Source: Luteibacter aegosomatissinici (lineage in GTDB: Bacteria; Pseudomonadota; Gammaproteobacteria; Xanthomonadales; Rhodanobacteraceae). From it: a stretch of DNA of 64,000 nucleotides. The DNA is taken from assembly GCF_023078495.1 (NCBI RefSeq), contig NZ_CP095742.1, forward strand, positions 4,821,501 through 4,885,500. The letters are read 5' to 3'. Shown here in pieces: positions 17,455-26,663 of the stretch. The position numbers and the translations under genes were made by a program. Position 1 is the stretch's first letter; each line of letters opens with the position of its first letter. The notes beneath the pieces were generated by a model. It had not been told where the DNA came from and made no database searches. It saw only the letters and a program-made list of their open reading frames with translations.

Positions 17455-18251
17455 GGAAGATCGTTCGCGGCGTCGTCATCGCCCTAGTTGTCATGCTGCT
17501 GGGCGGCCTGCTGGCCTGGCACCCGTGGACCCGCGCCTCGCTGGAAAGTGCCACCGTCGAGCTCCCCGCGCTCAAGGCGCCGCCGGCGGGCGAGGAAGAC
17601 CTGATGGTGGTCATCTATTCCGGCGATGGCGGCTGGTGGGATCTCGACCAGCGCCTGGGTGCCGTGTTCACCCAGCGCGGCATCCCCGTCGTGGGCCTGA
17701 GCACGTTCAAGTACTTCTGGCGTTACCGTGCGCCCGACGAATCGGGCCACGATCTCGATCGCCTGCTCGACAAGTACAGCAAGCAGTGGGGCAAGACCCG
17801 GATCCTGCTGGTGGGCTATTCCTTTGGCGCCGACGTGCTGCCCAGCCTGGTCGGCAAACTGCGTGCGGACAACCGTAGCCGGCTCTCGCAACTCGTGTTG
17901 CTCTCGGCCAGCCGCGACGTGAATTTCGAGATCGAACTCGAGGGCTACATGCAGCAGGGCTGGTGGACGACCCACACGCACAACCTGCTGCAGTGGCTGA
18001 ACCCCGTGGTCCATTACGATGCCATGCCGCCCATCCACGCCCTGGACGGCAAGCCGCCGATGGCCTGCTATTACGGCGCAGAGGATGCCGAAGACAGCGG
18101 GTGCACCGACCCGAACCTGCCATCGTTCGTCACGGTGTACAAAAAGCCCGGCTCGCACCACTTTGACGAGAACTACGAACAGCTCGCGACGGAGCTGATT
18201 TCGCGGATGCCGCCACGGGCGTTGCTACCCAACGCGTCGACACCGCCTTAA
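17451..18251 (+). CDS. acvB: AcvB/VirJ-type periplasmic alpha/beta-hydrolase
   Basis: Exported hydrolase of 266 residues with an N-terminal membrane anchor or uncleaved signal (residues 5-23, VRGVVIALVVMLLGGLLAW). The VirJ-family domain shows YSGDGGWWDLD at 56-66, the nucleophile elbow VGYSFGADVLP with Ser124, and a C-terminal PGSHHFDENY supplying the histidine. In Agrobacterium, AcvB hydrolyses lysyl-phosphatidylglycerol, opposing MprF. The GTG start overlaps the mprF stop (GTGA), so synthesis and hydrolysis of the same lipid are coupled at translation. It is shorter than full AcvB and corresponds to the single C-terminal VirJ domain. The role is inferred from family and context. Confidence 0.87.
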   Translation: MRKIVRGVVIALVVMLLGGLLAWHPWTRASLESATVELPALKAPPAGEEDLMVVIYSGDGGWWDLDQRLGAVFTQRGIPVVGLSTFKYFWRYRAPDESGHDLDRLLDKYSKQWGKTRILLVGYSFGADVLPSLVGKLRADNRSRLSQLVLLSASRDVNFEIELEGYMQQGWWTTHTHNLLQWLNPVVHYDAMPPIHALDGKPPMACYYGAEDAEDSGCTDPNLPSFVTVYKKPGSHHFDENYEQLATELISRMPPRALLPNASTPP

Positions 18252-18371
18252 CGCGGTTTGGCCGAATCGGCGTGTGAAATGCTGTCACTGAAATTTCACC
18301 GCCATGCCACCGAAATTTTCGTCTCCCACGCTCAGTCTGGCCATCCGGGCGGGAAAGGCAGGAGACGAACC

Positions 18372-18539
18372 ATGCATAGAGAACCGGGAAAACGCGATTA
18401 CGGCACGTCCGATTGCGCCGCGCTGCGCTCGCTCGCCAGCCGTGGCGTCCCCGTGCCGCCGCAGCCACGCCCCGCCACACGGCCTGCCACCAGGCAGCAG
18501 CCTGATCAAGCACGGCGCCCTGCCCAGACGCCTGCCTGA
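18372..18539 (+). CDS. Candidate small protein, 55 residues, Arg/Pro-rich
   Basis: Short frame starting MHREPGKRDYGTSDCAALRS, preceded by AGGAG seven bases before the ATG, which is one of the cleanest ribosome-binding sites in the region. The C-terminal half is proline, arginine and glutamine rich, likely disordered, with no membrane segment. No family is recognised. Such composition also arises by chance in high-GC DNA, so translation is uncertain. Confidence 0.3.
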   Translation: MHREPGKRDYGTSDCAALRSLASRGVPVPPQPRPATRPATRQQPDQARRPAQTPA

Positions 18540-18614
18540 ACGGCAGCCCGCACCGTCGCCGCTGACGGCGAATCAGTCCTAATTTTCAGAATCCTCCTAT
18601 ATCCCTCGGCGCGC

Positions 18615-18635
18615 GGCCTAAGTAAGACTTAGGCC
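18615..18635. promoter_or_regulatory. Perfect palindrome GGCCTAAGT-AAG-ACTTAGGCC
   Basis: A 9-base perfect inverted repeat with a 3-base spacer, in the gap after the acvB-like gene. It lacks a T-run, so it is not a clear terminator. The odd spacer and AT-richer core (CTAAGTAAGACTTAG) look like a regulator-binding site. The regulator is unknown. Confidence 0.4.
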
Positions 18636-18806
18636 CGTGCCCGGCCGCTATCCGTCGGGTACGAATTCGCCGATGACCGATCCGACGGCAGGATGCCGTC
18701 CGTCCCTAGCGCCAGGATCGATCCCCCCCTTCATCGGCGGAAACGCCGCGCCGGCTTTGCCGGGCCGCGTATAGGCGGCTATGCCGCCAGACCCAGGGAC
18801 GGTCAC

Positions 18807-18837
18807 CATGGCCCTCCGCGTGAGCGCGAGGGCCATG
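18807..18837. other. Hairpin CATGGCCCTC / GAGGGCCATG
   Basis: A 10-base perfect stem with an 11-base loop, 41 bases before the small membrane protein start. The absence of a T-run argues against a simple rho-independent terminator. It could be an mRNA leader hairpin for the following gene or a degenerate repeat arm. Confidence 0.45.
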
Positions 18838-18878
18838 TCTTATCGGCCACACACCACGTGGACCCTTACAATGGCCAC

Positions 18879-19040
18879 ATGGGTTGCCTTCCTCTTCCGA
18901 TTTTCATGCTGCTTGGCTGCGGCATCGGCTGGCTGGCCGGTGAAAAGGCCGGCTCGATTTACGGTGCAGGCATAGGCCTGCTTGTCGGCGCGGTCCTCAC
19001 CGTGTTGCTGTTCCGGGCCATGCGCAAAGGCAACCGCTGA
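18879..19040 (+). CDS. Small glycine-zipper membrane protein, 53 residues
   Basis: Short protein starting MGCLPLPIFMLLGCGIGWLA and ending RAMRKGNR. Two hydrophobic segments (about 5-20 and 25-47) contain repeated GxxxG spacing (GCGIGWLAGEKAG, GAGIGLLVGA), typical of glycine-zipper helices that pack in membranes. The positively charged end suggests a cytoplasmic C-terminus. The ribosome-binding site is weak. No specific family is recognised. Confidence 0.55.
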   Translation: MGCLPLPIFMLLGCGIGWLAGEKAGSIYGAGIGLLVGAVLTVLLFRAMRKGNR

Positions 19041-19061
19041 GCGTTACCGGGTACGCCAACG

Positions 19062-19841
19062 TTACTGCGTGCTGCCGAAGAAGTATGAAACGCCGAGTCC
19101 CCCGGTCACCGACGGGCCGTGCCCGCCGATACGGTGCAGTGCATACGCATCCAGTTGCAGGTGATCGCCGATGCTGTAGGCGACACCACCGCCGGCCTGG
19201 ACCTCATTGCCGTCGTCCGCGTCATGGATCGCATCCGCCTCCACGTACGCCATCCAGTTTTCACCGATCTTGCGGCCGAAGGTCGGCGCCAGCGTCCACG
19301 TGTTACGGCCCTTCAGGCGGTCAACATTCGCGTACAGGGTGTTCTGCGCCTTGTCGTCGGGCTTCCACTGCAGGGTGGTGCCCAGGCTGTACTGCCTTGC
19401 ACCGTTCCCGAAATCCTCGTCGCCGTTGGCGAAGGTGACCTGGCCCAGTGCCGCCCAGCTGAATGCGCCGTCGGCATCACTGCCCGCGGGGGCGTACTTC
19501 ATGGCCACGCTGGTATCGCCATGGCCTACCGCATGACGGCGTGAACCCTGGCCACGTTCCTCCAGGCGGTTCCATGCCGAGCCGCCCACCTGCAGTTCCA
19601 CCGGTCCACCCGTGCCGATGCGGATCAGGCTATCGGCGGTGTAAGTACGATCGAGGTAGCCGTCCGAACGCTCGCGTTCGTAGGTCGGCAGGCCTTGCTC
19701 CCAGGCCACGGTGCCCGCAGGCAGCACGCTGGTGGCAAACCCTGCACCCGGGCGATCAAAGTCCGGCGGATCGGCGAGCGCCACGGCGGGCGCAAGAAGA
19801 AGGAGGGCAGCGAGGGCATGGCGCAGGTTCATGCGGCGCAT
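19062..19841 (-). CDS. Outer-membrane transporter-like protein (MetA-pathway phenol degradation family)
   Basis: Exported protein of 259 residues of the PF13557-type 'transporter' family, predicted to form a small outer-membrane beta-barrel. A signal peptide (NLRHALAALLLLAPAVALA) is followed by amphipathic strands such as PVELQVGGSAWNRLEERG, DTSVAMKYAP, SLGTTLQWKP and TLYANVDRLKG. The C-terminus is aromatic (VSYFFGSTQ). The second in-frame ATG, nine bases downstream, is also possible; neither has a clear ribosome-binding site. Members were named from phenol-degradation clusters but occur widely; no catabolic genes are nearby. It is convergent with the small membrane protein gene. Confidence 0.72.
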   Translation of the reverse strand: MRRMNLRHALAALLLLAPAVALADPPDFDRPGAGFATSVLPAGTVAWEQGLPTYERERSDGYLDRTYTADSLIRIGTGGPVELQVGGSAWNRLEERGQGSRRHAVGHGDTSVAMKYAPAGSDADGAFSWAALGQVTFANGDEDFGNGARQYSLGTTLQWKPDDKAQNTLYANVDRLKGRNTWTLAPTFGRKIGENWMAYVEADAIHDADDGNEVQAGGGVAYSIGDHLQLDAYALHRIGGHGPSVTGGLGVSYFFGSTQ

Positions 19842-19896
19842 TGTGACGGGCCGGCGCGTCGCCGTGGCGTGCACACCGCCCGTCACCCCCGGTGGA

Positions 19897-22107
19897 TTAC
19901 GGGGCTTTCACCACGGGGAAGCTTTCCGGCAGCGTGATCGTGGCATCACCCGCGAAATCCTCCGCCGAGCGGCCCAGCTTCAGCTGGTAACTGCCAGCCG
20001 CGACGTGCCAGCGCTTGCCGGCATCATCCCAGCGGGCGAGCGCCAGCGGTTCCAGCGGGATATCCACGCGGCGGCTATCGCCCGGCTTCAGGGTGACCTT
20101 GGCCCAGCCAGCAAGGCGGCGGGCGCCGCCATCCGGGCCGGTGACGTACACCTGCGGCACATCGGCGCCGGCAACCTTGCCCCTGTTCTTCACGGTGACG
20201 TGGGCAACCGCATGACCGTCCTTGCCCTTCTCGACCGCGAAGCCGCTGTAATCGAAGGCGGTGTAGGTCAGGCCGTAGCCAAACGCGAACAGTGGCTGGC
20301 GCTTCGTCTTCTCGTACCAGCGGTATCCGACATCCGCACCTTCGATGTTGTAATCGATGGTATCCGCCGGCTTCTCCTTGCTGTTCAGGCCGGCGCCCTG
20401 CACGGTGGCGCGTGGCAGTTGCGATTCGTCCTTCGGCCAGCTGAGCGGCAGGCGGCCACTGGGTGCCACCTCGCCGTAGAGCAGGCGGGCGATCGCCTCG
20501 CCACCGCCCGAACCCGGATACCACGCCTGCATCACCGCGCCGACCTGATCGAGCCAGGGCATCTTCACCGGGCCGTTGGTCTCCAGCACCACGACGGTAC
20601 GCGGGTTCGCCTTGATGACGGCCGCCACCACGGCATCCTGGTTATCCGGCAGCGAGAGGTCCGGGGTATCGAACGATTCGGCCGCCCATTTGGTCACGAA
20701 CACCACGGCCACATCCGCGCCGGCCGCCGCTTTCGCCGCGGCGGCCGGATCGGTACCCGCATCGAAGCTGACCTTGCTGGCGCGCTTGCCGATGAAGGTG
20801 AGCGGTGCCGAGGGGTGATAGACCACAGGGCCTGGCCAGCCACCCGGCTCGAGACCCGGCACGGCATTCCCCTGGACATCGGTGACGACGGACGAGCCAC
20901 CACCGGCCATTACGCCCTTGTCGGCATGGCCACCGATGACGGCCACCGACTTGCCCTTCGCCAGCGGCAGCAGGCCATCCTGGTTCCGCAGCAGAACCGC
21001 ACCGGCTTCGAGGGCCGCCTTTGCAATGGCACGGTCCGCTTCGTAGGGCACCTTGCCGGCCTTCACGGGTACCGGGTTATCCAGCACACCGTGGGCGATG
21101 AGGCTGCGCAGGATGCGCTTTGCCATGTCGTCGAGGCGGGCCTTGCTTACCTCCCCCTTCGCCACGGCCTCGCGCAGCGGTTTGTCGAAGAACAGTTCCG
21201 CATCGAACACCTCGCCGGCCGATTGCTGATCCAGCCCGGCGTTGGCCGCCCTGCCTGCGCTGTGCACGCCGCCCCAGTCGGACATGACCCAGCCCTTGAA
21301 GCCCCATTCCTTCTTCAGCACGTCGTTGAGCAACCATTCGTGCTCACCTGAGTACGTCCCATTGACCCGGTTATAGGCGGACATGACCGAGCCTGGGTCG
21401 CCATGCGCGATAGCGATCTCAAAGGCTTTCAGGTCGGATTCCCGCAGGGCGACCGGGTCGATCTGTGAACTGATGGTGTTACGGCCCGATTCGATATCGT
21501 TAGCAGCGAAGTGCTTGATGGTGGAGACCACCTGGCGCTCCTGCACACCCTTGATCGTGGCGCCCACGATGTACCCAGCCAGGATCGGGTCCTCGCCCGC
21601 GTACTCGAAGTTGCGGCCATTGCGCGGATCACGCAGCAGGTTCACACCACCGGAGAGCAGCACGTTGTAGCCCTTGCCGCGCGCCTCGCCCCCGATCATG
21701 CGGCCGCCCGCATGGGCCACTGCCGGGTCGAAGCTAGCCGCCGTGGCCAGGCTGGCCGGAAGGGAAATGGCACCGGCGTTGTCGATGCCGTGCTTGGTGA
21801 CACCCAGGCCTGCGTCGGTCTCCTGGATGGCGGGCAGGCCAAGGCGCGGGTTGGCCGGTATAAAGCCCGCGTTGCCCAGCGCGCCCTCAGGCTCGCCGTG
21901 CTTGTCGCTCTTCATGCCGAAGTCGGTGCGGATGATCCGGAATTTCTCGTCGTCGGTCATCGCCGCCACGATGAGTTCGGCACGCTTGTCCGGCGACAGG
22001 GAACGATCCATCCAGGGGTGCGCGGGCGGCGTCGCGGCGGCGGCCGTGCCAGCAAGGCCGGCGGTGATGGCGAAGGCGAGGGCGGTGCGACGAGCAGTAT
22101 CGGCCAT
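19897..22107 (-). CDS. Glycoside hydrolase family 3 beta-glycosidase (BglX-like), secreted
   Basis: Exported glycosidase of 736 residues. A signal peptide (ALAFAITAGLAGTAAAA) leads into the GH3 N-terminal TIM barrel, with the substrate-binding KHFAANDIESGRN and the nucleophile Asp in WVMSDWGGVHSAG. A GH3 C-terminal domain (about 390-600) and a fibronectin-III-like domain at the end (about 640-715) follow. The latter reads VTVKNRGKVAGADVPQVYV. This three-domain order is that of beta-glucosidases such as BglX. Beta-xylosidase or related activity cannot be excluded. The start is the ATG of MADTARRTALAFA, which begins the signal peptide. It is divergent from lhr. Confidence 0.9.
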   Translation of the reverse strand: MADTARRTALAFAITAGLAGTAAAATPPAHPWMDRSLSPDKRAELIVAAMTDDEKFRIIRTDFGMKSDKHGEPEGALGNAGFIPANPRLGLPAIQETDAGLGVTKHGIDNAGAISLPASLATAASFDPAVAHAGGRMIGGEARGKGYNVLLSGGVNLLRDPRNGRNFEYAGEDPILAGYIVGATIKGVQERQVVSTIKHFAANDIESGRNTISSQIDPVALRESDLKAFEIAIAHGDPGSVMSAYNRVNGTYSGEHEWLLNDVLKKEWGFKGWVMSDWGGVHSAGRAANAGLDQQSAGEVFDAELFFDKPLREAVAKGEVSKARLDDMAKRILRSLIAHGVLDNPVPVKAGKVPYEADRAIAKAALEAGAVLLRNQDGLLPLAKGKSVAVIGGHADKGVMAGGGSSVVTDVQGNAVPGLEPGGWPGPVVYHPSAPLTFIGKRASKVSFDAGTDPAAAAKAAAGADVAVVFVTKWAAESFDTPDLSLPDNQDAVVAAVIKANPRTVVVLETNGPVKMPWLDQVGAVMQAWYPGSGGGEAIARLLYGEVAPSGRLPLSWPKDESQLPRATVQGAGLNSKEKPADTIDYNIEGADVGYRWYEKTKRQPLFAFGYGLTYTAFDYSGFAVEKGKDGHAVAHVTVKNRGKVAGADVPQVYVTGPDGGARRLAGWAKVTLKPGDSRRVDIPLEPLALARWDDAGKRWHVAAGSYQLKLGRSAEDFAGDATITLPESFPVVKAP

Positions 22108-22238
22108 GATCAGGCATCCGTGGGTTAACGAAACGCCCCACGATGTTCCAGTAACGGTTTCATCGCAACCCACGAGACGCTTCCGATGTACCTTCAATGC
22201 TTGTCGGTGGCGCTTGGCGCCCCCATCTATGTCATTGA

Positions 22239-25200
22239 ATGAATTCACAAACGTCAATGCCACTCAGTGCGTTTCATCCGGCGGTTTCGGCCTGGTTCGA
22301 AGCCACGTTTCCCGCACCCACCGAGGCGCAGGTCGCCGCGTGGCCGGCCATTCGTTCCGGCCAGCACACCCTGGTGGCCGCACCTACCGGTTCCGGCAAA
22401 ACGCTGACGGCATTTCTCTCCGCCATCGATGCCCTGGTGCGTGAGGGCGTGGCGGAGGGCGGCCTGCCCGACCGCACCACCATCCTGTACGTGTCGCCGC
22501 TGAAAGCGCTGTCGAACGACATACGCATCAACCTGGAAGCGCCGCTCGACGGCATCCGCGAAGAGCTGCGCAAGCAGGGCCTGCCCGATGTCGAGATCCG
22601 CACCGCGGTGCGCACGGGCGATACACCCACGGCCGACCGCGAGCGCATGCGCAAGCGGCCGCCTCACATCCTGGTCACCACCCCGGAGTCGCTGTACGTC
22701 CTGCTGGGCTCGGAATCCGGCCGGGCCATGCTGCGCAACATCCGCGAAGTGATCGTGGATGAAATCCATGCCGTGGCCGCCAGCAAGCGCGGTAGCCACA
22801 TGGCGGTCTCGCTCGAACGGCTCGAAGCACTGGCCCAGCGGCGCCTGGTGCGCATCGGCCTCTCCGCCACGCAGAAGCCGATTGAAAAGGTGGCGGCGTT
22901 CCTCACGGGCGGCGATGCGTGCGCCATCGTCGATATCGGACACACGCGCAAGCGCGATCTCGCCCTGGACGTTCCGCCCGTCCCGCTCGAAGCGGTGATG
23001 TCGAATGACATGTGGGAACTGGTCTATAACCGGCTGGGCAACCTGATCGAACAGCACCGCACCACGCTGGTGTTCGTGAACACGCGGCGCATGGCCGAGC
23101 GCGTATCGCGCCATCTGTCCGAACGCCTGGGCACCGATGCAGTGACCGCGCACCACGGCAGCCTCTCGCGCGAGCAACGCCTTGATGCCGAGCAACGGCT
23201 GAAGGCGGGCTCGTTGCGCGCCCTGGTCGCCACCGCGTCGCTGGAGCTGGGCATCGATATCGGCGATGTGGACCTGGTTTGCCAGATCGCCTCACCGCGT
23301 TCCATCGCCGCTTTCCTGCAGCGCGCCGGCCGCGCGGGGCATGCCGTGGGCGGCACGCCCAAGGCACGCCTTTTTCCCACGTCGCGGGATGACCTCGTGG
23401 AGTGCGCCGCGCTGCTCGATTGCGTGCGCCGCGGCGAACTCGATGCGTTGATCATGCCTGAGCAGCCGCTCGACGTGCTGGCGCAGCAGATCGTGGCCGA
23501 GGTGGCGTGCCAGGAATGGGACGAGGATGCGCTCTACGACCTGATCCGCCGCGCGTACCCGTTCCGCGAACTGAAGCGGGCGACGTTCGATGACGTCGTG
23601 CGCATGCTCGCCGATGGTTTCAGCACGCGCGTTGGCCCGCGTGGTTCGTACATCCACCGCGATGCGGTGAACAAGCGCCTGCGCGAGCGTCGTGGTGCAC
23701 GGCTCACCGCCGTGACCTCCGGCGGCACCATTCCCGAAACCGGCGATTACAACGTCCTGCTCGAACCGCAGTCCACCATGGTGGGCACGGTGAACGAGGA
23801 CTTCGCGATCGAGAGCCTCGCCGGCGATGTGTTCCAGCTTGGCAACCGCTCCTACCGCATCCTGCGCGTGGAGATGGGCCGCCTGCGCGTGGAAGATGCT
23901 CAGGGCCAGCCGCCGAACATTCCGTTCTGGCTGGGTGAGGCCCCCGGCCGTACCGACGAGTTGTCGATCGGCGTGGCACGATTCCGTACCGAGATCGCGG
24001 AGCGCTTCGACGAAGGCGGCCGTGAGGCAGCGATGCACTGGCTTATGGGCGAGCTGGGCGTGGCAAAGGCCGCCGCCGAGCAGATCGTCGATTACCTGTT
24101 CCGTGCCCGCGCGGCACTGGGTGCGTTGCCCACGCGCGATACGCTGGTGATGGAACGCTTCTTCGATGAGTCGGGCGGTACCCAGCTCATCATCCACACA
24201 CCCTTCGGTAGCCGCATCAACAAGGCGTGGGGACTGGCCCTGCGCAAGCGCTTCTGTCGCAAGTTCAATTTCGAATTGCAGGCGGCGGCTACCGAAGATG
24301 CCATCGTCCTTTCGCTCTCCACCAGCCACAGCTTCCCGCTGGATGAGGTGGCGCGCTACCTGCATTCGGCCAGTGCCGAACACGTGCTGGTGCAGGCCCT
24401 TCTCGATGCACCGTTGTTCGGCGTGCGCTGGCGCTGGAACGCGACAACCGCACTGGCCTTGCCGCGCTTCTCCGGCGGAAAGAAGGTGGCGCCGCAGCTG
24501 CAGCGCATGAAGAGCGAAGACCTGCTGGCCACCGTGTTCCCCGACCAGGTGGCATGCCTGGAGAACATCGTGGGCGAGCGCGAGGTGCCCGATCACCCGC
24601 TGGTGAACCAGACCCTGGACGATTGCCTGCATGAGGCGATGGACACCGAGGGCTGGCTGGCCGTGCTGCGTGGCATGGAGGCTGGGAGTATCCGCGTCAT
24701 CGCGCGCGACCTGGCCACGCCCTCGCCGCTCGCGGCCGAGGTGCTCAGTGCGGCGCCCTACGCCTTCCTCGATGACGCGCCACTGGAAGAGCGGCGCACG
24801 CAAGCCGTGCAGTCGCGCCGCTGGAACGATGCGGAGAGCGCCGATGACCTTGGCCGCCTCGATACCGACGCGATCGCCTCGGTGCGCGCAGAAGCATGGC
24901 CCGAGGCCCGTAGCGCGGATGAGATGCACGAGGCGCTGATGCAGCTCGGTTCGGTCACGCCCGATGAGGTGCGTGACAACGGGTGGTTGCGACTGCTTCA
25001 GGCGCTGGCTAAGGATTCGCGCGCGACGCTGCTTACTGCCGATGGCACGTCGGTATGGGTGGCCGCTGAGCGCCTGCCCGCATGGCAGGCCATCCACCCG
25101 GCTGCGGTCATGCAGCCGGCTATCGCCGCACCGGCGGAATATGCGGCGCAGGCCTGGACGCGTGAGGCTGCCCTCATCGATATCGTGCGCGGCCGCCTTG

Positions 25201-26528
25201 GCGGCCTCGGTGTCGTCGAGGAGCGCAGCATGGCGCCGACGCTGGGCGTGGAGGCGATGGATGTGTCCCTTGCGCTTGTTGCGCTGGAGAGCGAAGGCTA
25301 TGTCATGCGCGGGCCGTTCTCACCCGGCGCCACGGAGACGGAATGGTGCGAACGCCACCTGTTGGCCCGCATTCACCGCTACACCATCGGCCGGCTCCGC
25401 CGCGAGATTGAACCGGTGGCACCGCGCGACTTCATGCGCTTCCTGCTCGATTGGCAGCATGTCACCCGTGCGGCGCAAGTGGCGGGCCCCGATGCCCTGG
25501 CCGGCGTCATCGGCCAGCTCGAGGGATTTGAGGCCGCCGCCGGTGCGTGGGAATCCGAACTGCTGCCCTCGCGCGTGAGCGACTACAGCATCGGCTGGCT
25601 GGATGACCTGTGCCGTGCAGGCCGCATCGTGTGGAGCCGCCTGCGCCTGGGTACCGGCACCGGTGGGCCGGTGCGTGCCACGCCCATCGTGTTGTTGCCG
25701 CGCCGGCAATTGGCGGTGTGGTCGGCGGCGGCGCCGGCCATCTCCGATGAGGTGAAGCTTTCTTCCCGCGCGGAAGCGGTGGAGGAGGCGCTGCGTGATG
25801 AAGGCGCATTGTTCTTCGATGAGCTCGCCTCGGTAACGCGCCTGCTGCGCACCGAGCTCGAAGATGCCCTGGGTGAACTCGTGGCGGCAGGCCGCGTTAC
25901 GGCGGACAGCTTCGCTGGCCTGCGTGCGCTGCTGCTCCCGTCAGCCAAACGCCATAGCGGCCGTGCGCGGCGTACGCGCCGGCACATGCTCAGCGGCATC
26001 GAGGACGCCGGCCGCTGGGCGCTCTCGCGCCGCCCGCGCGAGGAGCGCAACGATGCGGACGGCATGGAGCATATCGCCCGCACGCTGCTGCGCCGCTATG
26101 GCGTGGTCAGCTGGCGGATCCTCGAGCGTGAAGCGGCGTGGCTGCCTGCGTGGCGCGACCTGCGCCGGGTGTACCACCGCCTGGAGGCGCGCGGCGAGAT
26201 CCGTGGCGGCCGCTTCGTGGATGGCCTGGTGGGCGAGCAGTTCGCACTGCCGGAGGCGCTGACCGCGTTGCGCCAGATCCGCCACCGTGAGCACGATGGC
26301 GAGATCGTATGCATTGCGGGTACCGATCCGTTGAACCTGATCGGCGGCATCGTGGCGGGTACGAAGGTACCGGCGAACATCGGCAACCGCATCGCCATTC
26401 GCGATGGCATTCCGCTGGCGGCGATGGTGGCCGGCAAGTTCGTGGTGCTGGGCGATGTGGCACCCGATGAGGAGCGCGAGGCGCGCGCCGCGTTGCAGCG
26501 CCGTGCGGATATGCGCGTTCCCGCATAA
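22239..26528 (+). CDS. lhr: Large ATP-dependent helicase Lhr
   Basis: Superfamily 2 DNA helicase of 1429 residues, close to full-length bacterial Lhr (about 1500). Helicase motifs are in order: [20 protein letters not shown] (Walker A), [15 protein letters not shown] in [39 protein letters not shown] and [17 protein letters not shown] with QRAGRAGH. The DUF4145/Lhr winged-helix region and the long C-terminal half typical of bacterial Lhr follow ([28 protein letters not shown]). The C-terminal half is associated with uracil-DNA processing and interstrand-crosslink repair in characterised relatives. The start has no clear ribosome-binding site; an ATG six codons downstream is an alternative. 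Confidence 0.93.
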   Translation: MNSQTSMPLSAFHPAVSAWFEATFPAPTEAQVAAWPAIRSGQHTLVAAPTGSGKTLTAFLSAIDALVREGVAEGGLPDRTTILYVSPLKALSNDIRINLEAPLDGIREELRKQGLPDVEIRTAVRTGDTPTADRERMRKRPPHILVTTPESLYVLLGSESGRAMLRNIREVIVDEIHAVAASKRGSHMAVSLERLEALAQRRLVRIGLSATQKPIEKVAAFLTGGDACAIVDIGHTRKRDLALDVPPVPLEAVMSNDMWELVYNRLGNLIEQHRTTLVFVNTRRMAERVSRHLSERLGTDAVTAHHGSLSREQRLDAEQRLKAGSLRALVATASLELGIDIGDVDLVCQIASPRSIAAFLQRAGRAGHAVGGTPKARLFPTSRDDLVECAALLDCVRRGELDALIMPEQPLDVLAQQIVAEVACQEWDEDALYDLIRRAYPFRELKRATFDDVVRMLADGFSTRVGPRGSYIHRDAVNKRLRERRGARLTAVTSGGTIPETGDYNVLLEPQSTMVGTVNEDFAIESLAGDVFQLGNRSYRILRVEMGRLRVEDAQGQPPNIPFWLGEAPGRTDELSIGVARFRTEIAERFDEGGREAAMHWLMGELGVAKAAAEQIVDYLFRARAALGALPTRDTLVMERFFDESGGTQLIIHTPFGSRINKAWGLALRKRFCRKFNFELQAAATEDAIVLSLSTSHSFPLDEVARYLHSASAEHVLVQALLDAPLFGVRWRWNATTALALPRFSGGKKVAPQLQRMKSEDLLATVFPDQVACLENIVGEREVPDHPLVNQTLDDCLHEAMDTEGWLAVLRGMEAGSIRVIARDLATPSPLAAEVLSAAPYAFLDDAPLEERRTQAVQSRRWNDAESADDLGRLDTDAIASVRAEAWPEARSADEMHEALMQLGSVTPDEVRDNGWLRLLQALAKDSRATLLTADGTSVWVAAERLPAWQAIHPAAVMQPAIAAPAEYAAQAWTREAALIDIVRGRLGGLGVVEERSMAPTLGVEAMDVSLALVALESEGYVMRGPFSPGATETEWCERHLLARIHRYTIGRLRREIEPVAPRDFMRFLLDWQHVTRAAQVAGPDALAGVIGQLEGFEAAAGAWESELLPSRVSDYSIGWLDDLCRAGRIVWSRLRLGTGTGGPVRATPIVLLPRRQLAVWSAAAPAISDEVKLSSRAEAVEEALRDEGALFFDELASVTRLLRTELEDALGELVAAGRVTADSFAGLRALLLPSAKRHSGRARRTRRHMLSGIEDAGRWALSRRPREERNDADGMEHIARTLLRRYGVVSWRILEREAAWLPAWRDLRRVYHRLEARGEIRGGRFVDGLVGEQFALPEALTALRQIRHREHDGEIVCIAGTDPLNLIGGIVAGTKVPANIGNRIAIRDGIPLAAMVAGKFVVLGDVAPDEEREARAALQRRADMRVPA

Positions 26529-26557
26529 CCGATCCCGCGCCACCCGGCCACGACGAT

Positions 26558-26653
26558 GTAGGAGCCCACCCTGTGGGCGACGCCTTTCGCGATACCGCCG
26601 CAGGACCTGTTGCGGTATCGCGAAAAGATGTCGCCCACAGGGTGGGCTCCTAC
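26558..26653. repeat. Paired REP hairpin (type I)
   Basis: Inverted GTAGGAGCCCACCCTGTGGG arms in the gap between the convergent lhr and GH20 genes. It is nearly identical to the copies near 35.8 and 53.3 kb. Confidence 0.87.
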
Positions 26654-26663
26654 GGCGATGCTG

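Larger units (their letters stand above)
18252..18878. other. Gene-poor stretch with palindromes and one small ORF candidate
   Basis: About 630 bases between the acvB-like gene and a small membrane protein gene. It holds a 55-codon frame with a strong ribosome-binding site, a 21-base palindrome centred on AAG and a 31-base hairpin, all listed separately. Apart from these no convincing gene is seen. Several longer frames here are arginine/proline-rich and lack start signals. Confidence 0.6.

Noticed and set aside
18648-18836. A 62-codon minus-strand frame in the gap after the acvB-like gene
   Set aside because: It lacks a ribosome-binding site and crosses the hairpin near 18.8 kb; composition is like random GC-rich sequence.
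23292-25097. A 601-codon frame antisense to lhr
   Set aside because: Composition is His/Arg/Gln/Ala-rich without motifs, while the opposite strand encodes an unmistakable helicase through the same bases.
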